A stretch of 64,000 bases of DNA, from the NCBI RefSeq assembly GCF_016917755.1, contig NZ_CP070326.1, positions 1,302,001-1,366,000 on the forward strand, written 5' to 3'. The notes under the pieces are model-generated. The model had not been told where the DNA came from, did no database searches, and worked only from the letters and a program-made list of their open reading frames with translations. This DNA comes from Streptomyces noursei. GTDB taxonomy: Bacteria > Actinomycetota > Actinomycetes > Streptomycetales > Streptomycetaceae. How positions within the stretch are numbered: position 1 is the first letter of the stretch; each line of letters opens with the position of its first letter. Shown here one piece after another: positions 1 through 8,584 of the stretch. The translations under genes were made by a program, and so were the position numbers.

Positions 1-318
1 CGCCTGGCACAACGCCTGTTCCGTGACCGCCGGGGCAAAAAGCCCCGGAGCCGGGACACCGCGGGCGGCTCCCGCCCGGTGACCGGCCGCGTCAACTACA
101 TCCGGGTACCCGCCTTCCTGGCCCTTCTGCTGCTCCTGGTCTGGTACCCGCTCGTCCTGGGCCGGGTCCCGGGCTTCACCGCCTACACCGGCCTGCCTGC
201 CGACGTCTTCTGGGGTCGCTGGCTGCTGATCACCGTCGCATTCTTCGCGGCCTCCGCGGCATGCCTGCTGGTCACGATGTGGCGGGCTCGCCCGCGCCGG
301 GACCGAGCCGGCAGATGA
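1..318 (+). CDS. Membrane protein, 5' end possibly outside the window
   Basis: The reading frame is open from base 1 to a TGA at 316-318, so this may be the C-terminal part of a longer gene. A GTG at 79 would give a self-contained 79-residue protein. The visible product has a basic stretch before two hydrophobic segments (roughly residues 12-28 and 47-66 counted from the GTG) and a very basic C-terminus, which suggests a small inner-membrane protein or the membrane end of a larger one. I do not recognise the family. It lies just upstream of a methyltransferase and a glycosyltransferase block read from the other strand, so it may belong to the same cell-surface locus. Confidence 0.45.
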   Translation, partial: RLAQRLFRDRRGKKPRSRDTAGGSRPVTGRVNYIRVPAFLALLLLLVWYPLVLGRVPGFTAYTGLPADVFWGRWLLITVAFFAASAACLLVTMWRARPRRDRAGR

Positions 319-402
319 ATCGCCCCGAACGCGCCGGCCGCCACCGCGGAGCCAGGACGGTTGCCGGACCGGAACCGCACACGCCGAGAGGCGCCCCGTC
401 CG

Positions 403-1119
403 ATGAGCACCGACGAACAGGCGCCTGAGCCCGGCGCGGGCCCCCGCGCCCGGCCCGAGGACCCCTATGCCCGTGCGCTCGCCAAGGGCCGCGGCCCCCT
501 GTACATGCGCTGTACGGACGGGGGGATCCTGCTGTCCGAGGTGGACCGCTGGTGTGCTGCACCGGACCCCGCCGACCTCAGCGTCCTGCGGCGCTGCCAG
601 GGGGCGGTCCTGGACATCGGCTGCGGTCCGGGGCGGTTGGTCAGCGCCCTCCGGGCACGCGGCCACGTCGTGCTCGGCATCGACATCAGCGATGCGGCCG
701 TCGCGCGGACCGAGCACACCGGAGGCATCGCGCTGTGCCGGTCCGTCTTCGACCGGCTTCCGGGCGAAGGGCTCTGGAACACCGCCCTGCTCATGGACGG
801 CAACATCGGCATCGGCGGCGATCCGCGGGCGCTGCTGGCGCGCATCGGTTCTCTGGTGGCGCCCGACGGAACCCTGCTGGTGGAAGCGGCTCCGCAGGAC
901 GTCGACGAGCGGCTGAACGTGCGGTTCGACGACGGCCGCGGCCACCTGGGCAGCCCGTTCCCGTGGGCCCGTGTCGGCCTCGCCGCGCTGCGCCGTGAGG
1001 CGGCGGTCACCGGCTGGCGGACCGGCGACCACTGGACGCTCGACGACCGCCACTTCCTCGCACTGCGGCACCGTCGAGGCGCCGGCTCCGACCGCGGCCC
1101 GGCACCGGCCGGCCGGTAG
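403..1119 (+). CDS. Class I SAM-dependent methyltransferase
   Basis: A 238-residue protein if the ATG at 403 is used; a TTG at 361 would add 14 residues, but the ATG is preferred and has a GAGAGG stretch about 12 bases upstream. The SAM-binding motif I reads VLDIGCGPGRLV near residue 70, followed by the acidic end of beta-2 (GIDIS), the usual Rossmann methyltransferase layout. The substrate cannot be told from sequence. It sits tail-to-tail with the minus-strand glycosyltransferase block (stop at 1119, next gene ends at 1148). From memory, Streptomyces often place a methyltransferase like this beside a CofC-like glycosyltransferase, a GT2 enzyme and an epimerase, so a role in building or decorating a surface sugar is inferred. 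Confidence 0.85.
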   Translation: MSTDEQAPEPGAGPRARPEDPYARALAKGRGPLYMRCTDGGILLSEVDRWCAAPDPADLSVLRRCQGAVLDIGCGPGRLVSALRARGHVVLGIDISDAAVARTEHTGGIALCRSVFDRLPGEGLWNTALLMDGNIGIGGDPRALLARIGSLVAPDGTLLVEAAPQDVDERLNVRFDDGRGHLGSPFPWARVGLAALRREAAVTGWRTGDHWTLDDRHFLALRHRRGAGSDRGPAPAGR

Positions 1120-1147
1120 GCCACGCCGGGGCGGCGGCGAGCGGACG

Positions 1148-2605
1148 TCACCAGCCGGTCAGCAGAAGGTGGTTGACCAGCAGCGCGAGGACGGCCTGCG
1201 CGGCCAGCCACCAGCCGTGCGTGCGGCGCGGCAGCAGCGCGCAGGCAGGCAGCAGCCAGAGGGCGAAGGGCAGCCAGATGCGTTCGGTCTCCGCCTTGCT
1301 CATTCCGGACACGTCGGCGAGGAGCATCACGCACAACGCCGCTCCGACCAGTACCGACAGCGCGCCACGCCCGCGCGGCGCCACGCGCCGCATCCCCCGC
1401 ACGGCCGGGGACAGCCGACCGACCGCACGGCCCAGCCCCGCGACCGTCGCAAGACCCACCGTCACCACCTGGGCAGCCAGGTTGGCCCAGACGAAGTAGG
1501 TGTACGGGCGCACCTTCGCGGCGCCCTGGTAGTACCGCTCGACGAGCGTGGCGTATCCCTCGGGCCACCAGAATCCCAGGGCGGTGAAGCCCACCACCCA
1601 CGGCACGGCTCCCGCCAGCACGTACGGCAGCGGACGGGCGGAGCGGGCCAGGAGCAGCACGGCGACACCCAGCACCGCCAGGACGGTCAGACCGTAGGAG
1701 AGGTACCAGGTGAGCCCCAGCAGCAGCCCGGCTCCCAGGGCGGCCAGGCGGGGCGCCCGGGTGGTGCGGGTGGCTGCCAGTGCGAGCAGGGCGATGGCCC
1801 AGGCGGACACGCCGGCGAAGTAGCCGTCGGCGCTGACGCCGATCCACACCGCCGCGGGGGCCAGTGCCAGGAACGGGGCTGCCAGCCGGGCCAGGCGCTC
1901 GCCGCACAGCGCCCGTACCGTCACCATGACCGCGACCGCGCCGGACGACCCGATGGTGATGCACCAGGCGGCCGCCCAGGCACCACCGCCCAGCCCGATC
2001 CGGTCCAGGCCGACGAACGTCAGCAGCGCGCCGGGCGGGTGTCCGGCCACGTGCGCGGGCCAGTTGTGCGGCGAGTCGGCCAGGATGTGCTGGGTGAAGT
2101 CCCGCAGGAAGGCGGGCACCTCACGCACGTCGGCGACCGACCGCAGGTACTCCATGCTGCTGGTGAGCCGTCCGGCGATCCCCCGCTGCCAGCCGTCCAC
2201 GAGCGCCAACGACCATGTCCAGGCCATCGATGCGCCCCATACGGCCGGCACCAGCGCCCGCCAGCGCAGACGCCGCGCGATCCGCGGGCCGTGGATCACC
2301 ACGAGTGCGGCCACCACGAGCGCGGCCGGGGTCCCGGGGCCCACGTGCGGCAGCCACGACGCGTACAGCGGCGGCCAGCCGAGTCGCAGGATCCCCTCGG
2401 TCCCGTAGACGGTCCGGTTGACGACGTTCCCGACGACCACCGCGAGGACGAACAGGACGACCGCGGCCGCCACCGCCCACAGATCGCGGCGCCCCGCCCG
2501 CTTCCGCGCAGGCGTGGTCGCCGCGGTGCCGTGGGCGGCCGGACCGGCCGGCTCGCCGTCCCGGCCGGCGCATCCGCGGTCCTGGCGGACGGGGCGGGGG
2601 GTCAC
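1148..2605 (-). CDS. Polytopic membrane protein, GT-C-like
   Basis: 485 residues, GTG start, with about 11-12 hydrophobic segments. After a short basic N-terminus the first membrane helix (AVVLFVLAVVVGNVV) is followed by an extracytoplasmic loop containing NWPAHVAGHPPGALL; near the C-terminus is KAETERIWLPFALWLLPA. This arrangement resembles actinobacterial lipid-linked-sugar (GT-C fold) mannosyltransferases, but no catalytic residue can be assigned with confidence. Its start overlaps the stop of the upstream glycosyltransferase gene (GTGA overlap at 2602-2605), so the two are translationally coupled. With the GT2/epimerase gene further upstream this forms a three-gene minus-strand operon. 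Likely role: final sugar transfer or export step at the membrane (inference). Confidence 0.75.
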   Translation of the reverse strand: MTPRPVRQDRGCAGRDGEPAGPAAHGTAATTPARKRAGRRDLWAVAAAVVLFVLAVVVGNVVNRTVYGTEGILRLGWPPLYASWLPHVGPGTPAALVVAALVVIHGPRIARRLRWRALVPAVWGASMAWTWSLALVDGWQRGIAGRLTSSMEYLRSVADVREVPAFLRDFTQHILADSPHNWPAHVAGHPPGALLTFVGLDRIGLGGGAWAAAWCITIGSSGAVAVMVTVRALCGERLARLAAPFLALAPAAVWIGVSADGYFAGVSAWAIALLALAATRTTRAPRLAALGAGLLLGLTWYLSYGLTVLAVLGVAVLLLARSARPLPYVLAGAVPWVVGFTALGFWWPEGYATLVERYYQGAAKVRPYTYFVWANLAAQVVTVGLATVAGLGRAVGRLSPAVRGMRRVAPRGRGALSVLVGAALCVMLLADVSGMSKAETERIWLPFALWLLPACALLPRRTHGWWLAAQAVLALLVNHLLLTGW

Positions 2606-3297
2606 CGGCCGCCCGCCGGTCGCAGCCGGGCCAGGGTGGCGGCGAACCGGCCGCCGGGCGCGGCGGCCGCGACCCGTTCGGCGTCCTCCGCGGTATCGAC
2701 ATCGCGCAGCGGCGGCAGGTCCCGCACCCGGAGCCCGGCGGCGGTCAGCCTGGCGCGCTGCACGGCGCCGGTGTGGTCGGTGGACATGGGGACGCCGCGC
2801 AGCAGTCCGGGCTCGGGCGCGGCCAGGCCGAGCGCCCAGAATCCGCCGTCCTCGGCCGCCCCGAACCAGGCATCACAGTCGTCCCAGGCACCGATGTCCA
2901 GTGCGGGGGCGAGGAGTTGTGGCGTGACCTGGGGTGTGTCCATGCCGATGAGCAGCGTCGGTCCGGCGCTGCCTGCGAAGGCCGCGGCCAGCCGCTCGTC
3001 GAGGCCGCCGGTGCTCTGCGGCCGGACGTCGAAGCCGGGCGACAACCAGTTGCCCGGCCGGCCGTCGAGGACCACCACCCGCCGTCGGGCGGGCATGGCG
3101 CCGACGGCCCGGAGCGTGTCGCACAGCGCCGCCTCCGCCAACTGCGCGGCTTCGTCGGGGGTGTAGGGCGGCGTCAGGCGGGTCTTGACGCATCCGGGCA
3201 CCGGTTCCTTCGCGATGACCAGGATCGTCGTCGGCCCGGTCGGGCCGGTCAGCCGGCTCGGCCCGGCCGGAGCCGCCGGTGCGGTCGGGCGGGTCAC
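2602..3297 (-). CDS. CofC-like glycosyltransferase (TIGR04282 / DUF2064 family)
   Basis: 231 residues from a GTG at 3297 that overlaps the TGA of the preceding gene (3294-3296). A start further upstream would run back through the GT2 gene, so the overlap start is chosen. Family marks: ILVIAKEPVPGCVKTRL near residue 28 (nucleotide-sugar binding loop), LLIGMDTPQVTPQLL in the middle (metal/substrate Asp), and GFWALGL then STDHTGAVQ. Members resemble CofC-type nucleotidyltransferases and are often annotated as arsenosugar-type glycosyltransferases; the real substrate is not known. Coupled at both ends to its neighbours, so it almost certainly works in one pathway with them. Confidence 0.85.
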   Translation of the reverse strand: MTRPTAPAAPAGPSRLTGPTGPTTILVIAKEPVPGCVKTRLTPPYTPDEAAQLAEAALCDTLRAVGAMPARRRVVVLDGRPGNWLSPGFDVRPQSTGGLDERLAAAFAGSAGPTLLIGMDTPQVTPQLLAPALDIGAWDDCDAWFGAAEDGGFWALGLAAPEPGLLRGVPMSTDHTGAVQRARLTAAGLRVRDLPPLRDVDTAEDAERVAAAAPGGRFAATLARLRPAGGR

Positions 3298-5126
3298 CGC
3301 GTCACCGTCTCCGGTACCGGGGCCGTCAACCGCGGCTGGTTGAGGACGCTCCGCATGTCGCGGACCGCGTGCCAGGTGCCGCGCCAGGTGCCGGTGACCT
3401 TCGAGCGGCCGGTGCGCGGCCGGTAGGGCACGTCCCGCTCCGCGACCCGCCAGCCGGCGTCCGCGGCCCGGACGACCATCTGCAGCGGATAGCCACTGCG
3501 GCGGTCCGTCAGGTCCAGGCCGAGCAGCGCGGCGCGGCGGGCGGCGCGCAGCGGACCGAGGTCGTGCAGCCGCAGCCCGGTGCGCCGGCGCAGCATCCGC
3601 GCCAGGACGAGGTTCCCGGCCCGGGCGTGCGGCGGCCAGGCTCCGCGGCCCTGCGGCCGGCGGCGGCCCAGCACCAGATCGCTCTCCCCGTCCCGCACGG
3701 CGCGGACGAACGGTTCGAGCAGCGCCGGGTCGAGCGAGGCGTCGCAGTCGCAGAAGCAGACGATGTCCGCCTCGGCGGCGAGCAGTCCGGCATGGCAGGC
3801 GGCACCGAAGCCGCGACGCGGTTCGTGGACGACGGTGGCGCCGAGACCACGGGCGATCTCGGCCGAGCCGTCGGTCGAGCCGTTGTCCACGACAATGGCC
3901 CGCCAACCGTCCGGGATGCGCGCCAGCACCCACGGCAGCGCGGCGGCCTCGTCCAGACACGGCAGCACGACGTCCACCGGGGCGGGGCGGTTCCTGCCGC
4001 GCCCGGGACCCCCCGCGGGACCCGGGCCGGGGTCGATCGCGTCCGTCCCGCTCCCTTCCCGCGTCCCCTGCCGAGCGCCCTCCCGCATGCCTTCCCGCGC
4101 GAACTCCGCCATGCCTTCGGCGAATCCGGTCTCCGCGCGCCACCCCAGCTCGTCGGCGATCCGCCGGGACGAGGCGGTGATGTGCCGGACGTCGCCCAGC
4201 CGGTACTCCCCCGTCACCACCGGCCCCGGCCCGCCGTACGCCTCGGCCAGCGTGCGGGCCATCTCGCCGACGGTGTGCGGTTGTCCGCTGCCCGTGTTGT
4301 AGGCCGCCAGGGTGCCGGCGGCGCGGTCCGCGAGGGCCTCCAGCGCCACCGTGTTGGCCGCCGCGATGTCCCGGACGTGGACGAAGTCCCGCCGCTGGCC
4401 GCCGTCCTCGTAGACGGTGGGCGACTCGCCGCGGGCCAGCGCCGAGCGGAAGAATGAGGCCACCCCCGCGTACGGAGTGTCGCGCGGCATGCCGGGCCCG
4501 TAGACGTTGTGGTAGCGCAACACGGTGGCCCGACCGCCGGTGGCGCGGGCCCAGGAGGCGGCGAGGTGCTCCTGGGCGAGCTTCGTCGCCGCGTACACAT
4601 TGCGCGGGTCGACGGGCGCGTCCTCGTGGACCAGGCCGGGCTGCAACGGGGCGTCGCAGCGCGGGCAGCCCGGTTCGAACCGCCCGGCCTCCAGCGCGGC
4701 GACCGCGCGCGGCCCCGGCCGCACCGTGCCGTGCGACGGGCAGCTGTAGCGCCCCTCCCCGTAGACCACCATCGATCCGGCGAGCACCAACTGGCGCACC
4801 TCCGCCGCGGCCATGGCCGCCAGCAGCACCGCCGTGCCCAGGTCGTTGGAGCCCACGTAGTCGGGCGCGTCCGCGAAGTCCTTGCCGAGGCCGACCATCG
4901 CCGCCTGGTGGCAGACCGCGTCAACGCCGACCAGGCTCGCCTCGACGGCCGCCCGATCGCGTACGTCGCCGACGATCCGGTGGACTCCGGGGCGGGGCGG
5001 TGGGGGCTCAGGATGGACCGAGGGCAGCAGCGCGTCGAACACGACGGGCTCATGGCCGCGCGTGAGGAGCGCCTCGACGACCTGCGCCCCGATGAATCCG
5101 GCGCCACCGGTAACCAGTACTCGCAT
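3294..5126 (-). CDS. NAD-dependent epimerase/dehydratase fused to GT2 glycosyltransferase
   Basis: One uninterrupted 610-residue frame. Residues 1 to about 335 are an extended SDR sugar epimerase: Rossmann GGAGFIG at the N-terminus, a YAATK catalytic Tyr-Lys pair, and an insertion with CPSH and CPRC pairs that could bind zinc. A low-complexity linker (about 337-375, Arg/Glu/Gly then Pro/Gly rich) leads to a GT2 domain (about 378-610) with VVLPCLDEAAALP, VVDNGSTDG and the CDCDAS (DxD-like) metal site, then the LGRRRP segment. From memory the two activities are usually separate adjacent genes in Streptomyces, so the fusion is notable. The ATG at 5126 is chosen because the Rossmann strand begins there; no good ribosome site precedes it. 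Role: probably sugar nucleotide interconversion and transfer to a lipid carrier. Confidence 0.85.
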   Translation of the reverse strand: MRVLVTGGAGFIGAQVVEALLTRGHEPVVFDALLPSVHPEPPPPRPGVHRIVGDVRDRAAVEASLVGVDAVCHQAAMVGLGKDFADAPDYVGSNDLGTAVLLAAMAAAEVRQLVLAGSMVVYGEGRYSCPSHGTVRPGPRAVAALEAGRFEPGCPRCDAPLQPGLVHEDAPVDPRNVYAATKLAQEHLAASWARATGGRATVLRYHNVYGPGMPRDTPYAGVASFFRSALARGESPTVYEDGGQRRDFVHVRDIAAANTVALEALADRAAGTLAAYNTGSGQPHTVGEMARTLAEAYGGPGPVVTGEYRLGDVRHITASSRRIADELGWRAETGFAEGMAEFAREGMREGARQGTREGSGTDAIDPGPGPAGGPGRGRNRPAPVDVVLPCLDEAAALPWVLARIPDGWRAIVVDNGSTDGSAEIARGLGATVVHEPRRGFGAACHAGLLAAEADIVCFCDCDASLDPALLEPFVRAVRDGESDLVLGRRRPQGRGAWPPHARAGNLVLARMLRRRTGLRLHDLGPLRAARRAALLGLDLTDRRSGYPLQMVVRAADAGWRVAERDVPYRPRTGRSKVTGTWRGTWHAVRDMRSVLNQPRLTAPVPETVTR

Positions 5127-5487
5127 GCCGATCACGCTAGGCGCGCCACCTCGATCCGGCGCGCGCCACGACGGGCACGTCATGACTCCGTAAGATCCGG
5201 CCTCCGCCAGTCGGGTCGGTGCGACGTGCCGCTCGCGAACGCCGGCCCGCCGCACGTACGGCGCACGACTTTCCTTTCCCGGACCGACCGTTGGCCGCGT
5301 CGGGGGCGGGGCTTCACCCGAAGTGGTGATCGTGGGTACGGACGACCGCCTGCGCGGAATCAGGCCGCGCCACATCCCGCGGCGCCCGGCAGCAACGGAA
5401 TCCCGGCGTCCCGCCCGGTCCCGCGCGCCCGCAGCGCGACGGCCCCGACGAGCACGTTGCGCACCCGTCGAATTACGCTTCGTATCC
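5127..5487. other. Divergent intergenic region
   Basis: 361 bases between the minus-strand epimerase-glycosyltransferase gene and the plus-strand small membrane protein gene. Frames that cross it have no recognisable protein features. It should hold both promoters, but I could not pick out convincing -35/-10 pairs or an operator. Confidence 0.5.
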
Positions 5488-5931
5488 ATGCGGGCCGTGT
5501 CGTCCACGCGAAGCAGCCGCTCCCTGCCGTGGGCCGGAGCGGTGGTCGGCGTGCTGCTGACCACGCTCCTGCACGTCCTGTGCTGCTCACACGGCCCGAC
5601 GGAAACCACCGCCCTGCGAGCCGACGCCCTGCTGTACGCGTCGCCCGTCACCTGCGGGCAGCTCCCCGCGGACACCCACCGGCAGACCGCAGCGGGACGG
5701 AGCGCGCCCGCTCCCGACCACGGTGCCCACTGCGGGGACTTGGACCAGCCGACCATCCAACCACCGCGGGACGAAGGACTGGCAGGACCGCCCGTCTCCG
5801 CGGTCGTGCCGCTCTGGCCCGCCGGCCCCCAGGTGGGCGTCCCACCGCCGGCACCTCGTCGATCCCCCGCGCAGGCCACGGCGTTGTCCGACGGACCGAC
5901 GCGGGCTCTCCTCGGCGTGTGGCGGACCTGA
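5488..5931 (+). CDS. Small single-span membrane protein with Cys/His residues, unknown function
   Basis: 147 residues from the ATG at 5488; the frame can be extended to 5323 but that stretch is Arg/Pro rich and looks non-coding. A basic N-terminus is followed by one hydrophobic segment (AGAVVGVLLTTLLHVLCC, about residues 13-31) ending in CCSH, then scattered Cys/His (TCGQ, DHGAHCGD) and a Pro-rich C-terminal half. This could be a membrane-anchored, extracytoplasmic metal-binding protein, but no family is recognised. It precedes a cysteine-synthase-like gene and an MFS gene on the same strand, with a hairpin in between. Confidence 0.55.
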   Translation: MRAVSSTRSSRSLPWAGAVVGVLLTTLLHVLCCSHGPTETTALRADALLYASPVTCGQLPADTHRQTAAGRSAPAPDHGAHCGDLDQPTIQPPRDEGLAGPPVSAVVPLWPAGPQVGVPPPAPRRSPAQATALSDGPTRALLGVWRT

Positions 5932-5981
5932 TCGGCCCGTGCCGCCCCCCTCTACCAGGCGGGCGGCACGGCGACCGATCA
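5929..5981 (+). terminator. Nested inverted repeat (terminator or attenuator)
   Basis: An inner stem GTGCCGCCC (5939-5947) / GGGCGGCAC (5961-5969) is flanked by an outer pair TGATCGG (5929-5935) / CCGATCA (5975-5981). It starts on the stop codon of the small membrane protein gene and ends about 75 bases before the PLP enzyme gene. It is probably a transcript end; a regulatory role for the PLP-MFS pair is possible. Confidence 0.55.
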
Positions 5982-6055
5982 CCTCCGTCCCGCTTCCTCG
6001 TCCTCGACCATCGGCCGGCTGCCTGTCGTGGCGCCGGCCGTAGGAGACGCACGCC

Positions 6056-7195
6056 ATGGACCGTCCCACCTGCCCCACCCCCGCCATGCCTCCGGCCCAG
6101 TTCCTGACCGACGCCAAACACCCCCTGCACACCCCCGCCGGCCTCGTCGGCGACACGCCGGTCCTGTGGATCGGCGCCCCCTTCACCACCGCAGGCCGCG
6201 GTTTCTGGGCCAAACTCGAAGGCCACAACCCCGGCGGCATCAAGGACCGCACCGCCCTGCACATGGTCCGTGCCGCCCTGGAGCGCGGTCGGCTCCGGCC
6301 CGGCGCCCGCATCATCGAGTCGACCTCCGGCACCCTGGGCCTCGGTCTGGCGCTGGCCGGCGCGGCCTACGGCCATCCGGTCACCGTGGTGACCGACCCC
6401 GGCATGGAGCCGCTGATGACCGGGCTGCTCGCCGCGTACGGCGCCGCGGTCGACGTCGTCACCACCCCCCACCCGGAGGGCGGCTGGCAGGCGGCACGCC
6501 GACGGCGCGTCGAGGAACTCCTCGCCGCCCGTCCCGACGCATGGTGCCCGGACCAGTACAACAACCCGGACAACGTCGTCGCCTACGCCCCGCTCGCCCG
6601 TGAACTCCTCGCGCAACTAGGGCGCATCGACACCCTCGTCGTCTCCGTCGGGACCGGTGGCCACTCCGCGGGCATCGGCTCGGTGCTGCGCGGCTGCTTC
6701 CCCCACCTGCGGATCGTCGGAGTCGACACCACCGGCTCGACGATCTTCGGGCAGCCCGCCGCCTCCCGCCTCATGCGCGGCCTGGGCTCCAGCATCCACC
6801 CCCGCAACGTCGCCTACCACCTCTTCGACGAGGTCCACTGGGTCGCCGCGCCGGAAGCCGTGTGGGCGGCCCGCCGCCTGGCCCGCGACCACTACGCCAC
6901 CGGCGGCTGGAGCGTCGGAGCCGTCGCGCTGGTCGCCCGCTGGCTGGCCCGCACCCTGCCTCCGGAGGACCGGGTCGTCGCCGTCTTCCCCGACGGTCCG
7001 CAACGCTACGTCGGCACGGTCTTCGACGACGCCTACTGTCGCCGCCACGGCCTCCTGGGGCAGCTGCCCGCCGACGACCCGGACGAGATCGACGACCCCC
7101 GGGAGCGCACCGTCACCCGATGGACCCGCTGCACCCACATCACCGACCCGCTCGCCCGTCCCGCACGCCCCGACCTCGTGGGAGCCGCCCGATGA
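6056..7195 (+). CDS. PLP-dependent cysteine synthase family protein
   Basis: 379 residues, fold-type II PLP enzyme. The PLP lysine lies in NPGGIKDRT (Lys63), the carboxylate/phosphate loop in STSGTLG (about residue 85), and the glycine-rich phosphate cradle in GTGGHSAG (about residue 200). Near the C-terminus is [12 protein letters not shown], typical of this cysteine synthase / cysteine desulfhydrase subgroup. The reaction could be beta-replacement on serine or cysteine derivatives or cysteine breakdown; the sequence does not decide. A good ribosome site (GGAG) precedes the ATG. The stop overlaps the start of the MFS transporter (ATGA), so product or substrate export by that transporter is a reasonable inference. 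Confidence 0.85.
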   Translation: MDRPTCPTPAMPPAQFLTDAKHPLHTPAGLVGDTPVLWIGAPFTTAGRGFWAKLEGHNPGGIKDRTALHMVRAALERGRLRPGARIIESTSGTLGLGLALAGAAYGHPVTVVTDPGMEPLMTGLLAAYGAAVDVVTTPHPEGGWQAARRRRVEELLAARPDAWCPDQYNNPDNVVAYAPLARELLAQLGRIDTLVVSVGTGGHSAGIGSVLRGCFPHLRIVGVDTTGSTIFGQPAASRLMRGLGSSIHPRNVAYHLFDEVHWVAAPEAVWAARRLARDHYATGGWSVGAVALVARWLARTLPPEDRVVAVFPDGPQRYVGTVFDDAYCRRHGLLGQLPADDPDEIDDPRERTVTRWTRCTHITDPLARPARPDLVGAAR

Positions 7196-8442
7196 AGCAC
7201 CTGTGGCAGCAGACCCGCTCCTTCCCGCCCGCCGCACGGCTGTTGATGGCCAACCAGTTCGCCATCAACCTCGCCTTCTCCATGCTGATGCCCTACCTCG
7301 CCTTCCACCTCTCCGACGGACTCGGCCTCGCCGCCTGGGCCGTCGGACTCGTCCTCGGCGTCCGCAACTTCTCCCAGCAGGGCATGTTCCTCATCGGGGG
7401 CACCCTCGCCGACCGCCTGGGGCACAAGATCCCCATCATGGCCGGGTGCCTCCTGCGCACCGTGGGCTTCGGCCTGCTCGGCTGGGTCGACAACCTGCCC
7501 GCCCTCATCGTCGCCTCCGCCGCGGCGGGCTTCGCCGGCGCGCTGTTCAACCCGGCCGTCCGCGCCTACCTCGCCGCAGGGGCCGGTGAGCGGCGGGTGG
7601 ACGCCTTCGCCACCTTCAACGTCTACTACCAGGCCGGCATGCTGCTCGGCCCGCTCGTCGGACTCGCCCTGCTGGCCGCCGACTTCCGGCTCGTGTGCAC
7701 GGTCTCCGCCGCGCTCTTCGCCGCCCTCACCGTGCTGCAGTGGCGCGCGCTGCCCGCACGTCCCCGCCAGGGCACGGACAGCGGACACGACAGCGTGCTG
7801 GCGCAGTGGCGCAGCGTCGTGGGCAACCGACCCTTCCTGCTCTTCTCCGCGGCAATGATCGGCTCGTACGTCCTGACCTTCCAGGTCTACCTCGCCCTGC
7901 CGCTCGCCGTGACCGACGCCCTCGGCTCCCGGGGCACGGCGGTCACCAGCGGGCTGTTCGTGGTCTCGGCCGCGGTCGCCGTGGTGGGCCAACTACGGCT
8001 CACCGGCTGGGCCAAGGCCCGTTGGCAGCCCGGCGAGGCCCTGGTACGGGGCCTGGCGGCGATGGGGCTGGCGTTCGTCCCGCTCGCCCTCAGCCCACGC
8101 GGCTCCTCGACGGCCGTGCTCGTCTCCCTGGTCATGGCCGTGGTCCTCCTCGCGGCCGGATCCGCGATCGTCTACCCCTTCGAGATGGACACGGTCGTCG
8201 CCCTGTCCGGCAACCGCCTCGTCGCCACCCATTACGGCCTCTACAACACCGTCTCCGGACTGGGCATCACCCTGGGCAACCTCGGCACCGGCGCGCTCTG
8301 GGACTTCGCCGGGCGCCAGCACGCCACCTGGCTGACCTGGGCGGCCCTGACGGCGACCGGCACGGCCTGCGCCGCGGCCGTCGCCGCACTCGCCCGTACC
8401 GGACGCCTCACCGCACCGGAGCCACAGCCGGCCGCGGCATAG
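7192..8442 (+). CDS. MFS transporter
   Basis: 416 residues with about 12 predicted membrane helices and the MFS signature [11 protein letters not shown] in the first cytoplasmic loop (about residues 67-77). The N-terminal half has the helix-rich [12 protein letters not shown] region and the second half starts after a polar central loop near residue 200. It starts at an ATG overlapping the stop of the PLP enzyme gene by four bases, which shows translational coupling. Proton-driven export of an amino-acid-like product of the PLP enzyme is inferred; the substrate is unknown. Confidence 0.88.
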   Translation: MKHLWQQTRSFPPAARLLMANQFAINLAFSMLMPYLAFHLSDGLGLAAWAVGLVLGVRNFSQQGMFLIGGTLADRLGHKIPIMAGCLLRTVGFGLLGWVDNLPALIVASAAAGFAGALFNPAVRAYLAAGAGERRVDAFATFNVYYQAGMLLGPLVGLALLAADFRLVCTVSAALFAALTVLQWRALPARPRQGTDSGHDSVLAQWRSVVGNRPFLLFSAAMIGSYVLTFQVYLALPLAVTDALGSRGTAVTSGLFVVSAAVAVVGQLRLTGWAKARWQPGEALVRGLAAMGLAFVPLALSPRGSSTAVLVSLVMAVVLLAAGSAIVYPFEMDTVVALSGNRLVATHYGLYNTVSGLGITLGNLGTGALWDFAGRQHATWLTWAALTATGTACAAAVAALARTGRLTAPEPQPAAA

Positions 8443-8510
8443 GAACCGCGGCCCCTGCGGGCCCGCGCCACGGTGCGGGGCGGCGCCGTCCGCAGATGCC
8501 CGTGGTCACT

Positions 8511-8547
8511 AGGGTTCTGTCCGACCCCGACCCCTCGGACAGACCCT
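8511..8547. repeat. AGGGTCTGTCCGA-type inverted repeat, copy 1
   Basis: AGGGTTCTGTCCGA (8511-8524) and TCGGACAGACCCT (8535-8547) form an inverted repeat 38 bases before the ATG of the beta-propeller gene. A closely similar element lies at 25956-25990 in front of the transketolase gene. The leading TAGGGT also resembles a Streptomyces -10 hexamer. Confidence 0.6.
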
Positions 8548-8584
8548 GGTCTGCGCGGACCTCGATCGCCGGCTTGGAGACAGC

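Noticed and set aside
1..318. Assignment of the first ORF to DUF485 or DUF3311 small membrane families
   Set aside because: Hydrophobic layout is similar, but the conserved residues I recall for those families are not present.
971..3166. Long plus-strand frame across the membrane-protein gene
   Set aside because: Gln/Arg/Gly-rich shadow; the minus strand has membrane helices and coupled starts.
5323..5487. Upstream extension of the small membrane protein
   Set aside because: Arg/Pro-rich, no ribosome site, and it would bury the signal-like segment; the ATG at 5488 fits better.
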